Shown: positions 1 to 12,929 of the stretch, piece after piece
Numbering within the stretch: position 1 is the stretch's first letter
Layout: each line of letters begins with the position of its first letter
DNA from: Phycisphaerales bacterium
Lineage (GTDB): Bacteria; Planctomycetota; Phycisphaerae; Phycisphaerales; UBA1924
Assembly (NCBI GenBank): GCA_020845755.1
Contig: JADLFE010000013.1
Span: forward strand, 1 to 64,000
Length of the DNA stretch: 64,000 nt
Direction of reading: 5' to 3'
Position numbers and translations under genes: made by a program
The notes under the pieces: model-generated
The model's input: the letters and a program-made list of their open reading frames with translations, nothing else
Told to the model about the DNA's origin: nothing
The model's database searches: none

Positions 1-2
1 AG

Positions 3-116
3 TTCGTCAAGAAGCACTTCGAGGCGGTGGTGCTCGGGATCATCGTGGTCTCGCTCATCCCCGTCGTGATCGAGTTTGTGAAGCACAAGCGTGCGGCGTC
101 GAAGGGCGCCGCGTGA
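3..116 (+). CDS. DedA/VTT-family membrane protein, C-terminal end (partial)
   Basis: Only the last 37 codons are in the window; the gene begins upstream. The tail has one hydrophobic helix (LGIIVVSLIPVVIEF) followed by a basic Lys/Arg/Ala end. This matches the usual C-terminus of DedA/SNARE-associated (VTT) inner-membrane proteins, where a last helix with a Pro-Val-(I/V)-x-E pattern precedes a basic cytoplasmic tail. DedA proteins are membrane proteins implicated in lipid-carrier recycling and envelope homeostasis. The assignment rests on this short tail only. Confidence 0.5.
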   Translation, partial: FVKKHFEAVVLGIIVVSLIPVVIEFVKHKRAASKGAA

Positions 117-130
117 ACTGAAGCACCATG

Positions 131-150
131 CCGGGCCAGTGGATGCCCGG
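131..150 (+). promoter_or_regulatory. hairpin in the groES leader
   Basis: CCGGGC and GCCCGG form a six-pair stem with an 8-nt loop between the upstream stop and the groES start at 170. No CIRCE-type inverted repeat is visible, so heat-shock control by HrcA is not supported. The hairpin may be a leader or processing structure; this is inference. Confidence 0.3.
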
Positions 151-169
151 CGGAAACTGGAGATACGAA

Positions 170-460
170 ATGGCCGTCAAACCGCTGGAAGATCGCGTGC
201 TCGTGAAGCCCATCGAGGCCGAGACCAAGACCGCGTCGGGTATTTATCTGCCCGACACGGCCAAGGAAAAGCCTGTTCGCGGCGAGGTCGTCGCCGTCGG
301 CCCGGGCAAGCGCCTGGACAACGGCAAGCGGGCCGAGATGAGCGTCGGCAAGGGCGACACGGTGGTGTACGGCAAGTACGCGGGCACCGAGGTCGAGATC
401 AAGGGCGTGAAGCACCTGATCCTGCGGGAGAGTGAGCTTCTGGGTGTGATCGAGGGGTGA
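170..460 (+). CDS. groES: GroES co-chaperonin (Cpn10)
   Basis: The 96-residue product has the normal GroES length. It starts [18 protein letters not shown], holds the mobile-loop region around residues 17-35 ([14 protein letters not shown]) and the signature [10 protein letters not shown], and ends in a typical beta-strand ([12 protein letters not shown]). It caps the GroEL ring during protein folding in the cytoplasm. The start at 170 is preferred over an in-frame ATG at 128 because homologues begin here and a GGAG motif lies just upstream at about 159. groEL follows, but a four-helix-bundle cassette is inserted between the two genes. Confidence 0.95.
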   Translation: MAVKPLEDRVLVKPIEAETKTASGIYLPDTAKEKPVRGEVVAVGPGKRLDNGKRAEMSVGKGDTVVYGKYAGTEVEIKGVKHLILRESELLGVIEG

Positions 461-466
461 GCACGA

Positions 467-497
467 GGCATCGGGCATCAGGCATCGGGCATCAGTG
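467..497 (+). repeat. left inverted-repeat arm of the four-helix-bundle cassette
   Basis: This 31-nt arm is built of tandem GGCATCGGGCATCAGG-like units. It is the reverse complement of 881-911 at 29 of 31 positions. It ends one base before the ATG of the enclosed gene at 498. Confidence 0.85.
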
Positions 498-878
498 ATG
501 AATGAAATCCGATCGCATCGAGATTTGGTGGCTTGGCAGAAAGCAGTCGAGTTTGGCCTGCTGGTCTACGAAGTCACCAAGTCCTTTCCGAGCGATGAAC
601 GATTCGGATTGACGAGTCAGATGCGGCGAGGCACGGTGTCCGTTGCGAGCAATATCGCGGAGGGGTACGGGCGTGGCAGCACGTCCGACTATCTGCGGTT
701 CCTTCCGGTCGCCCGCGGGGCTCTGTTCGAGGTCGATACGCAGTTGATATTCGCGGTTCGGCTCGGGCTGGTCAGCCAGGAGAAGTTTGACGAGATCGAG
801 TCGAAGTGCAAGGAGTGCGGACGGATTCTCGCGGGTCTGATCCGGAGCATTGAAGAAAAACGTGGGGCGGCGGAGTAG
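498..878 (+). CDS. four-helix-bundle protein (23S rRNA intervening-sequence / S23 family)
   Basis: The 126-residue product has the hallmarks of the S23/IVP four-helix-bundle family: an N-terminal RSHRDLVAWQKAVE helix, then SFPSDERFGLTSQMRRGTVSVASNIAEGYGR, and a long C-terminal helix. Family members form oligomeric bundles; some are encoded within 23S rRNA intervening sequences, but most are free-standing genes of unknown role. The gene fills the space between two inverted-repeat arms almost exactly (repeat to 497, stop at 878, repeat from 881). This suggests that gene and repeats travel together. It separates groES from groEL, an unusual place for it. A GTG at 495 is an alternative start. Confidence 0.85.
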   Translation: MNEIRSHRDLVAWQKAVEFGLLVYEVTKSFPSDERFGLTSQMRRGTVSVASNIAEGYGRGSTSDYLRFLPVARGALFEVDTQLIFAVRLGLVSQEKFDEIESKCKECGRILAGLIRSIEEKRGAAE

Positions 879-880
879 GC

Positions 881-911
881 CACTGATGCCTGATGCCCGA
901 TGCCCGATGCC
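881..911 (-). repeat. right inverted-repeat arm of the four-helix-bundle cassette
   Basis: This arm is complementary to 467-497 with two mismatches that lie at equivalent unit positions (A/G swaps). It begins two bases after the stop codon of the four-helix-bundle gene and ends 15 bases before the groEL start. Confidence 0.85.
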
Positions 912-926
912 TATGAGAGGTCTGCC

Positions 927-2546
<1,620 letters not shown>

Positions 2547-2550
2547 AGGC

Positions 2551-2585
2551 AGAGGCACTGGGCGCTAGGCACTTGGCACTAGGCC
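2551..2585. repeat. orphan GGCACT-type tandem repeat after groEL
   Basis: Short units of the form GGCACT/GGCGCTA/GGCACTTGGCACTAGGC are repeated directly after the groEL stop. They resemble in style the arms of the neighbouring cassettes but have no inverted partner nearby. They could be the remnant of a lost cassette. Confidence 0.5.
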
Positions 2586-2645
2586 CGAGAGAGATATGAC
2601 GGCCTCGCGCGCGAAGGCGCGCGGGGCTGGTTTGCAGAGTCAGAT

Positions 2646-2676
2646 TTCAACACAGAGGCACGGAGACACAGAGAGG
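2646..2676 (+). repeat. left inverted-repeat arm of the GxxExxY cassette
   Basis: The arm starts TTCAACACAGAGGCACGGAG and continues in ACACAGAG-like units. It is the inverted counterpart of 3096-3140, which carries extra copies of the eight-base unit. Confidence 0.85.
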
Positions 2677-2683
2677 GGAGACT

Positions 2684-3067
2684 GTGCTGGAGAGAGAAGG
2701 ACAGGACCCTCTCACCGGGACGATCATCGGCGGGGCGATCGAGGTTCACAAGGCCCTCGGGCCCGGCCTGCTGGAGAACGTGTACGAGGAATGCCTCGCG
2801 GTTGAATTGGGAGATCGCGGCCTCGCCGTCCAGAGGCAAGTTGAAGTGCCGGTCGTTTTCAAGGGGCGTCGGATCGACATGGCGTACCGGATGGACATGC
2901 TGGTGAATGACCAAGTTGTGCTTGAGCTCAAGGCGATCGAGATGCTCCTGCCGGTTCACGAGGTTCAGGTGATGACGTACATGAAGTTGGCCGGAAAACG
3001 CACCGGCCTGCTGCTGAATTTTCATACGCCATACCTTCGAGACAGCATCGTGCGTCGAGTCCTATGA
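2684..3067 (+). CDS. GxxExxY protein (PD-(D/E)xK-like fold)
   Basis: The 127-residue product shows the name-giving GPGLLENVYEE segment near residues 26-36, then the nuclease-like core RIDMAYRMDMLV...VVLELKAIE with the Asp and Glu-x-Lys residues expected of PD-(D/E)xK folds, and a C-terminal NFHTPYLRDSIVR typical of the family. The biochemical role is unknown. The start is a GTG. The gene sits between groEL and dnaJ and is framed by inverted tandem-repeat arms, like the four-helix-bundle gene upstream. It is therefore probably a mobile or selfish cassette and not a chaperone component. Confidence 0.85.
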   Translation: MLEREGQDPLTGTIIGGAIEVHKALGPGLLENVYEECLAVELGDRGLAVQRQVEVPVVFKGRRIDMAYRMDMLVNDQVVLELKAIEMLLPVHEVQVMTYMKLAGKRTGLLLNFHTPYLRDSIVRRVL

Positions 3068-3095
3068 ATCCGTGCCGTTCAGGCCTTTCATTTCT

Positions 3096-3140
3096 CCTCT
3101 GTGTCTCTGTGTCTCTGTGTCTCTGTGCCTCTGTGTTGAA
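3096..3140 (-). repeat. right inverted-repeat arm of the GxxExxY cassette
   Basis: Four copies of a CTCTGTGT-like unit end in CCTCTGTGTTGAA. This is the reverse complement of the left arm, with about two more repeat units, so unit number varies between the arms. It ends 18 bases before the dnaJ start. Confidence 0.85.
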
Positions 3141-3158
3141 CTCTTCTGAGCTTGTTCC

Positions 3159-4313
3159 ATGCCCACTGCCCGCGACTACTACGAAGTTCTTGGTGTTGAG
3201 CGAACCGCCGACGCGGAGGAGATCAAGCGCGCGTATCGGCGCATGGCGATGAAGTATCACCCGGATCGCAACCCGGGCGATACGGACGCGGAGACCAAGT
3301 TCAAGGAAGCCGCGGAGGCCTACGAGGTCCTGGCCGACGAGGGCAAGAAGCAGATCTACGACCAGTACGGGCACGAGGGCCTGCGCCGCGGCGGCGGGCC
3401 GGCGACGCACGACTTCTCGCGCATGGACGTCACCGACATCTTCTCGATGTTCGAGGACATCTTCGCGGGAATGGGCGGCGGGGGCGGTGGTCGCGGCGGG
3501 CGGCGCGGGCCGTCGCGCGGCTATGACCTCGAGACGGAGGTGACGCTGACGCTCGACGACGTGCTGAAGGGCGCGGAGCGCGATGTTGAGTTCACGCGGT
3601 TGGACGTGTGCGAGAAGTGCACGGGCTCGGGCGCCAAGCCCGGCACCAAGCCGACGAAGTGTCCGACGTGCGGCGGGCACGGCAAGGTGCAGCAATCGGG
3701 GCTGGGCGGCATGTTCCGCATGGTGACCGCGTGCCCGGCGTGTCGCGGCCGCGGGAGCGTGGTCGCGGAGTTCTGCCCGGACTGCCGCGGCAAGGGGCGC
3801 GTGCCGCGCAAGCGCACGATCTCGGTGAAGATTCCCAAGGGGATCAGCGACGGTCAGGCGGTGCGTGTGCAGGGCGAGGGCGAGCCGCCGCCGCCGGAGA
3901 TGTCGCCGGGCGGTGAGGGAGTGCGCGGCGATCTGCATGTGGTGGTGCGCGTTGAAGATCACGACCTGTTCGATCGCGAGGGCAACCATATCGGGATGGA
4001 GATGCCGATCAGCTTCACGCAGGCGGCCCTTGGCGCGGAGGTCGACGTGCCGACGCTCGAGGGGAAGCACACGCTGAAGATCCCCAAGGGCACGCAGCAC
4101 GGCGCGGTGTTCCGCGTTGACGGGCAGGGCCTGCCCGATCTTCGCTCGGGGCGGCGCGGCGATCTGGTTGTCGGAGTGAAAGTGGAGATTCCGCGGAAGT
4201 TGACGGCCAAGCAGGAGAAAATCCTCCGCGACTTTGCGGAGACGGAAGACAAGGCCGTGCTGCCCGAGAGCCACGGGTTCATGGACAAGATCAAGGACAT
4301 CTTCGGCGGCTGA
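3159..4313 (+). CDS. dnaJ: DnaJ (Hsp40) co-chaperone
   Basis: The 384-residue product has the complete type I DnaJ layout: an N-terminal J domain with HPD in KYHPDRNPG, a Gly-rich stretch ([12 protein letters not shown]), a cysteine-rich domain with four CxxCxGxG-type motifs ([32 protein letters not shown]), and a C-terminal substrate-binding domain. It delivers substrates to DnaK and stimulates its ATPase. grpE follows within 25 bases; no dnaK lies in the window. Confidence 0.95.
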   Translation: MPTARDYYEVLGVERTADAEEIKRAYRRMAMKYHPDRNPGDTDAETKFKEAAEAYEVLADEGKKQIYDQYGHEGLRRGGGPATHDFSRMDVTDIFSMFEDIFAGMGGGGGGRGGRRGPSRGYDLETEVTLTLDDVLKGAERDVEFTRLDVCEKCTGSGAKPGTKPTKCPTCGGHGKVQQSGLGGMFRMVTACPACRGRGSVVAEFCPDCRGKGRVPRKRTISVKIPKGISDGQAVRVQGEGEPPPPEMSPGGEGVRGDLHVVVRVEDHDLFDREGNHIGMEMPISFTQAALGAEVDVPTLEGKHTLKIPKGTQHGAVFRVDGQGLPDLRSGRRGDLVVGVKVEIPRKLTAKQEKILRDFAETEDKAVLPESHGFMDKIKDIFGG

Positions 4314-4337
4314 GCGCCGAGAATCACCGGGTGATGT

Positions 4338-4997
4338 ATGACGGCATGGTGGAAGAACAAGGACCAGGGCGGGCGGCCTGCGGATCAAGGATCACCGGGC
4401 GGCGCGCCGGGCGAGCCGGGCATGAACGAACCAGAGAAGCGTGACGCGGGCGGCGAGGCGACGGGAGAGGGATCGTGCTGCTGCGGCGGCGGGGCGTGCG
4501 GCCAGGGCGCTGAGCCCGAGGGCGAGTGCTGCGGCGATGCGGTGGACGCGAAACTGGCGGAACTCGAAGCGCGACTCGCCGACGCGGAGGCGGCACGTCT
4601 GCGGGCGCTGGCGGATTTCCAGAACTATCAGCGCCGCGCCCTGGCGAACGAGCAGGAGGCCAAGGTGCAGGGGCGCACCGCGGTGGTGCAGAGCCTGCTC
4701 ACGCTGCTCGATCATTTCGATATCGCGCTCTCGCAGGACCATACAAAGGCGACGGCCGAGCAGATAGTGGGCGGCGTGAAGATGATCCGTGAGGAGTTCA
4801 TCAAGGTGTTGCAGTCGCACGGCGTGGGGTTGATCAATCCCGCGCGGGGCGAGGAGTTCACGCCCGGTCGGCACGAAGCGATCATGCAACAAGCCGCGGA
4901 GGGTGTGGAGAGCGGGCGCGTTGTCTCGACATTCCAGATGGGCTACACGCTTGGCGAGCGGGTGGTGAGGCCTGCGAAGGTGGCGGTGGCGCCGTAG
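4338..4997 (+). CDS. grpE: GrpE nucleotide-exchange factor
   Basis: The C-terminal two-thirds match GrpE: a long coiled-coil helix (LAELEARLADAEAARLRALADFQNYQRRA) followed by the four-helix/beta-wing region ending GYTLGERVVRPAKVAV. It exchanges ADP on DnaK. The N-terminal region is odd: about 60 residues rich in Gly and Pro, with a cysteine cluster (CCCGGGACGQG, then ECC). A second in-frame ATG at 4422 would remove the first 28 residues but keep the cysteine cluster. The gene follows dnaJ closely and is probably co-transcribed. Confidence 0.9.
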   Translation: MTAWWKNKDQGGRPADQGSPGGAPGEPGMNEPEKRDAGGEATGEGSCCCGGGACGQGAEPEGECCGDAVDAKLAELEARLADAEAARLRALADFQNYQRRALANEQEAKVQGRTAVVQSLLTLLDHFDIALSQDHTKATAEQIVGGVKMIREEFIKVLQSHGVGLINPARGEEFTPGRHEAIMQQAAEGVESGRVVSTFQMGYTLGERVVRPAKVAVAP

Positions 4998-5054
4998 GTA
5001 CAGAGCGTGCCATGTGAATCGCGTCATTCGAGACATTGACCAAGAGATCGACCC

Positions 5055-5459
5055 ATGCCCACCTACGACTATCGCTGTAAGTCCTGTGACCACGAGTTCG
5101 AGCTGTTCCAGTCGATGAGCGATCCCGTGAAGAAGAAGTGCCCGTCGTGCGGGAAGAGCGCGCTTGAGCGGCTGATCGGCACTGGCGCGGCGCTGGTGTT
5201 CAAGGGCTCGGGGTTCTATCAGACGGATTATCGCTCTGAGTCGTACAAGCAGGCGGCCAAGGCCGACAGCGGTGGGGGCGAGTCGAAGGGTGACACGAAG
5301 GGCGCGGGCGACGCCAAGTCCGAATCGAAGCCGGGTGCGAAGTCCGAAGCGGGAAAGACCGCGACTGAGAAAACGCCCGCGTCGAAGGGTGAAGCGCCGA
5401 AGGCAGACAAGCCGGCGAAATCGAAGCCCGATGGCGCGCCCGCCAAGGGCAAGAAGTAG
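5055..5459 (+). CDS. FmdB-family zinc-ribbon protein
   Basis: The N-terminus (MPTYDYRCKSCDHEFELFQS, then CPSCGK) is the classic FmdB-type zinc ribbon, with two CxxC pairs near residues 9-12 and 36-39. It is followed by the conserved GSGFYQTDYRS segment near residue 58. The last 60 residues are a low-complexity Lys/Ala/Pro/Ser-rich tail, as is common in the family. Family members are putative regulators of unknown mechanism. It lies between grpE and acpS on the same strand. Confidence 0.85.
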   Translation: MPTYDYRCKSCDHEFELFQSMSDPVKKKCPSCGKSALERLIGTGAALVFKGSGFYQTDYRSESYKQAAKADSGGGESKGDTKGAGDAKSESKPGAKSEAGKTATEKTPASKGEAPKADKPAKSKPDGAPAKGKK

Positions 5460-5472
5460 CGGAGAGGCCGCG

Positions 5473-5853
5473 ATGACGATCAAGGGGCACGGCATCGACA
5501 TCGTGGAGATCGCGCGCATCGGCGAGATGCTGGCGTCGCACCCCGAGCGGTTTGTCGCCAAGTGCTTTACGAGCGGTGAGGCGGCCTACTGCGGCGACGG
5601 AGCAACCCGGGTCGAGCGGATCGCGGCGCGTTTCGCTGGCAAGGAAGCGGTGCTCAAGGCGCTGGGCACGGGCTGGCGCGACGGCATCGCGTGGACGGAT
5701 ATCGAGATCGCGAGCGAGCCCTCGGGCAGACCGACGCTGCATGTACGCGGCGAGGCGGCGAAGATCGCGGCGGGCCTTGGGATCACGCGATGGCACATCA
5801 CGCTGAGTCACTCCAAGTCGCACGCGATCGCGTCGGTGATCGCGGAGGGATAG
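5473..5853 (+). CDS. acpS: holo-[acyl-carrier-protein] synthase
   Basis: The 126-residue product transfers the 4'-phosphopantetheine arm of CoA to the serine of apo-ACP. The two metal-binding motifs are present: GIDIVEI with Asp9 and RFAGKEAVLKALGTG with Glu58. The C-terminal WHITLSHSKSHAIASV matches the family end. The start at 5473 lies 13 bases after the FmdB stop, has GGAGAGG upstream and gives the normal family length. Confidence 0.93.
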   Translation: MTIKGHGIDIVEIARIGEMLASHPERFVAKCFTSGEAAYCGDGATRVERIAARFAGKEAVLKALGTGWRDGIAWTDIEIASEPSGRPTLHVRGEAAKIAAGLGITRWHITLSHSKSHAIASVIAEG

Positions 5854-5961
5854 ACGCTCTCGATCCTCCGGGATGGGGAACGCCGCTCCATCTCGTCGCA
5901 ACGGAGGCCGCTCGGGGGTGTCGTGTGTGATAGTTTCGGGGCGGCGTGGTAGTCTTCGCGG

Positions 5962-6717
5962 ATGTGCGGGCGGATTACACATCGGTACACGTGGACGCAG
6001 TTGCACGGATTGGTCGAGTTGACGACGCCGAAGGTCGCCATACCGGCGAGGTACAACGTGAGCCCGACGCAGACGGTGCCGGTGGTCGCGTTTGACGAGG
6101 GGACGAGAGGGGCGGCGTTGCGGGGCGCGAGATGGGGACTGATCCCGTCGTGGGCCAAGGATGCGGCGGTCGGGGGGACATTGGTGAATGCCAGGGCGGA
6201 GGGTCTCGAGAACAAGCCCTCATTCCGCGCGGCGTTCAGGCGGCGGCGGTGCGTCGTCCCTATCTCGGGCTTTTATGAATGGATGGTCGTGGGCGAACGT
6301 GGTGGGCGTGGGGCGAGATCAGGCAAGCAGCCGATGTACATCGCGCCGTCGGACCCGGGAGATGAACCTTGGTTGTTGGCCGGGCTCTGGGAGGAGTGGT
6401 CGCCCGGCGACGGCACGCCGATCCAGACCTTTACGATTATCACCACCGGACCGAACGAGTTGATGGCGACGATCCACAACCGGATGCCGGTGATCCTGCC
6501 ACGGGACGCGGCGTTGAAGTGGATATCTCCGGGTACCGGGAAGAACGGTGAGGCCGGCCCGGAGGAGAGGTCGGAATTGCTCAGGCTGCTGGTGCCGTCC
6601 CCGGCGGAGGCCATGGTCGCGGTGCCCGTTTCGACGCTGGTGAACAGCCCGAAGCACGACGTTCCTGACTGCATCAGGCGTGTGGAAGTGCGTGGGTGGG
6701 GCGGTCTATTCGACTGA
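5962..6717 (+). CDS. SRAP-domain protein (HMCES/YedK type)
   Basis: The 251-residue product has all the SRAP signature residues: the catalytic Cys2 right after Met (MCGR), Asn32 in RYNVSP, the GFYEW glutamate, and the histidine in IHNRMPVIL. SRAP proteins form a stable thiazolidine crosslink with abasic sites in single-stranded DNA, which shields them during replication. Cys2 must become the N-terminus, which fixes the start at 5962. Confidence 0.93.
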   Translation: MCGRITHRYTWTQLHGLVELTTPKVAIPARYNVSPTQTVPVVAFDEGTRGAALRGARWGLIPSWAKDAAVGGTLVNARAEGLENKPSFRAAFRRRRCVVPISGFYEWMVVGERGGRGARSGKQPMYIAPSDPGDEPWLLAGLWEEWSPGDGTPIQTFTIITTGPNELMATIHNRMPVILPRDAALKWISPGTGKNGEAGPEERSELLRLLVPSPAEAMVAVPVSTLVNSPKHDVPDCIRRVEVRGWGGLFD

Positions 6718-6993
6718 TGACCAAGCGGCATGCTGGTGTGCGGTGAGGGTCGTCAAAGCGATGATGGAAACCGTGCGCTCGTGGCCCAGGTCCGATCTGG
6801 CAATTCTGATCGTTACAGGCCCCGGAATGGGCGAATACCTGATTCGGGTCGGCGGGGTGGCGCGTTTGGAAACGGCGAGACATTGCAATGGGGAGAGGGG
6901 AATCCACTGGTCCGGCGAAAGTTGGACAGATTGGTAGTCGATGCACCGACACTTTGGATGGAGTGCCGGAGCGTGGACAGATACGTTAGACTG

Positions 6994-7305
6994 ATGCCGT
7001 CACTGGAAGCCAATGAGTCCGTTGGCGTTCTTGACCCCGCTCGATTTGATGGACTTCGTGGGATGTCCGCGCCCAGGGTCCGGCCGGTGATCGGGATCGA
7101 GGTTGTTCACCCCGCGCGCGCGTCCGATCGGGCGACAAGCGAAGTCGAGGCGTGCAAGCCAAGTCAATCCGAGATTGCACGGCGTGCGTACGAGATCTAT
7201 CTGAAGCGTTCGGGGAGGCCGGGCACGCCGGAAGGTGATTGGTCACAGGCCGAGCGCGAACTCGAGGCAGAGATCGCAGGGCCGACCGATGTAGTGACGG
7301 AGTAA
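6994..7305 (+). CDS. DUF2934-domain protein
   Basis: The C-terminal part (SEIARRAYEIYLKRSGRPGTPEGDWSQAE) matches the DUF2934 pattern, in which an IaxrAYelYlxRG helix is followed by DWxxAExEL. The role is unknown. The reading frame is open from 6730, but the upstream part looks like non-coding composition, so the ATG at 6994 (103 residues) is the preferred start. The start remains uncertain. I see nothing else in 6718-6993. Confidence 0.6.
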   Translation: MPSLEANESVGVLDPARFDGLRGMSAPRVRPVIGIEVVHPARASDRATSEVEACKPSQSEIARRAYEIYLKRSGRPGTPEGDWSQAERELEAEIAGPTDVVTE

Positions 7306-7365
7306 CGTGGAAGAGGCCACACCGAGTCGTGTGTGTGAGCACGCTCATGGGAGCGTGTGGTGAAA

Positions 7366-7404
7366 GAAAAAGCACCGATGGCCGCGAGGCGATCGGTGCT
7401 TTTC
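7366..7404. terminator. bidirectional intrinsic terminator
   Basis: AAAAGCACCGAT and ATCGGTGCTTTT form a perfect 12-pair stem with a 12-nt loop, with A-rich and T-rich flanks. It lies between the convergent DUF2934 gene and secA and could end both transcripts. Confidence 0.85.
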
Positions 7405-7457
7405 ATAGGCACGGAATGGTGGCTGAAGCGGGTGCGTGTTGGGACAGCAGTATCAAA

Positions 7458-11456
<3,999 letters not shown>

Positions 11457-11596
11457 GGGTGTCTCTGTGAATCGAGTAATCGAATGGGGCGCGGATTTCC
11501 CGCGCGGGAAGCCAAGACCGCCGGCGGGATAACACGCCGGGCGCCGAATGGATTGAATGGGATGCGACGGCACGAAGGCGCGTCGCGTTGGCTTGC

Positions 11597-11992
11597 CTAG
11601 GCGAGCGCCGGCGGCGGGAGGTCCAGAAGATGGGCCGAGAGCGGCGCGACCTGACAAATGCCCCGGGCGGGATGAGCAGCGCGGGCCGAGTCGGCGCGCT
11701 GCGAGCGAGCGAGGGTCAGGACAATGGCTGGAACAACTCGGTCACGCTTGACGATGCGTTGGGCCGAGCGAACCGCGGTGTGGGAGAGGAGTGCGGAGCG
11801 ATCGGGAGCACTGTGGTGGCTCCAGTCGGCGGAGACCGCCTCGCGTGGAGCGGTCGCGGCGCTGAAGGTCAGCGCGACGATCAGGAGGAGGGAAAGACCT
11901 GCGAACGGGACGCGGGCACGTGGCGATGACGCTACCGCCGGCGTGTGGCCAGCCTGCCAAGGGTCGTGAAGATGTGCGAAGCGGTCAGTCAC
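11597..11992 (-). CDS. hypothetical protein with one N-terminal membrane segment
   Basis: A GTG-initiated frame of about 131 residues lies just upstream of secA on the same strand. Its one distinctive feature is a hydrophobic stretch near residues 30-45 (FAGLSLLLIVALTFSAATA), like a signal anchor. The rest is Ala/Arg/Ser-rich, with no recognisable domain. The start is uncertain and the frame may be spurious in this GC-rich DNA. Confidence 0.35.
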   Translation of the reverse strand: MTDRFAHLHDPWQAGHTPAVASSPRARVPFAGLSLLLIVALTFSAATAPREAVSADWSHHSAPDRSALLSHTAVRSAQRIVKRDRVVPAIVLTLARSQRADSARAAHPARGICQVAPLSAHLLDLPPPALA

Positions 11993-12210
11993 TTGGATTC
12001 CAGATCGGCCAACTGTATCAGAGCGGATCGTGCCGCATGAGAGATACGTCGGATTGTTCGTGATGATACCGAACAGACTCCGGGAAGTGTGCGGAATCGG
12101 ATTTGGGGCGCGTGTTGGGGAATGTGGACGACCTGTCCGGGATTGTCCGATATCTCGTCGCGGCGCGGAACAGCTCGCCATTTGCGCCGGAGCGCTGCTA
12201 CGTTGGCGGC

Positions 12211-12675
12211 ATGTCAGACGGCGGCGAGACAGGGATGTCGTCGGGTGCGGGGCACAGGGTGCCCTCGGATCGCCCGTTAGCGAAGGAAGGCCAGCCGATG
12301 GTTTGCACACGCCATTCGCTCCCGACCACCCGCGAGTCCGTGACCCACAAGTTCGCGATCGCACGGCACGAGGGATACCTCACCATCGGGCTGTACATCG
12401 ACGGGCATCCGGGTGAGATCTTCATCAAGATGGCCAAGGAAGGCTCGACGATCAGCGGCATGTGCCAAGCGTTCTGTCGGGCGTTCAGCCTCGCGTTGCA
12501 GCACGGGCTGTCGGTGGATGATGCCGTGGTGCGATTCAAGGGAATGCGATTCGAGCCGATGGGCCCGACGAGTAACCCCGACATCCCCGAGGCGCAATCG
12601 ATCGTTGACTATGTCGCGCGGTATCTGGAACTGCACTACGGAAGCGTGCGCGGCGGGCAGGTCAGGGAGGGCTGA
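12211..12675 (+). CDS. free-standing C-terminal domain of B12-dependent ribonucleotide reductase (NrdJ/TSCPD type)
   Basis: The region from about residue 47 (VTHKFAIARHEGYLTIGLY) through PGEIFIKMAKEGSTISGMC to RFEPMGPTSNPDIPEAQSI and VDYVARYL is the pattern of the C-terminal module of class II (adenosylcobalamin) ribonucleotide reductases. Here it stands alone as a protein of about 154 residues without the catalytic barrel. It may act with a separate reductase or as a regulator; this is inference. ATG 12211 is used; ATG 12298 is possible. Confidence 0.75.
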   Translation: MSDGGETGMSSGAGHRVPSDRPLAKEGQPMVCTRHSLPTTRESVTHKFAIARHEGYLTIGLYIDGHPGEIFIKMAKEGSTISGMCQAFCRAFSLALQHGLSVDDAVVRFKGMRFEPMGPTSNPDIPEAQSIVDYVARYLELHYGSVRGGQVREG

Positions 12676-12842
12676 CGTCTCACGGGTGATCGACGCGATT
12701 CAACGAGCAACCAATGCGAGGCGTGCACGCTCCGGGGGCGTGCGCGTCTCGCGTGCGTTTGGGGGGATGCGGACACTGGTGGGAGCGGCGTGGAAGTGAG
12801 CCGCAGCGAACGACGAGTCGTCCGCGCGAATCATCGGTGCGA

Positions 12843-12873
12843 TGAAAAGCCCCCGCGTGTTCAGGGGCTTGCT
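12843..12873 (-). terminator. intrinsic terminator
   Basis: AAGCCCC and GGGGCTT form a 7-pair stem. Read on the minus strand it is followed by TTTT, so it should terminate the minus-strand gene that ends at 12930. Confidence 0.65.
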
Positions 12874-12929
12874 CCGGGTCATTTCGCTTCGAATGTCCGC
12901 TGTACTTGGTGCCTGCTGCCGATCGCCTG

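Noticed and set aside
116-170. CIRCE/HrcA operator upstream of groES
   Set aside because: No TTAGCACTC-N9-GAGTGCTAA-like inverted repeat is visible, only a short GC hairpin.
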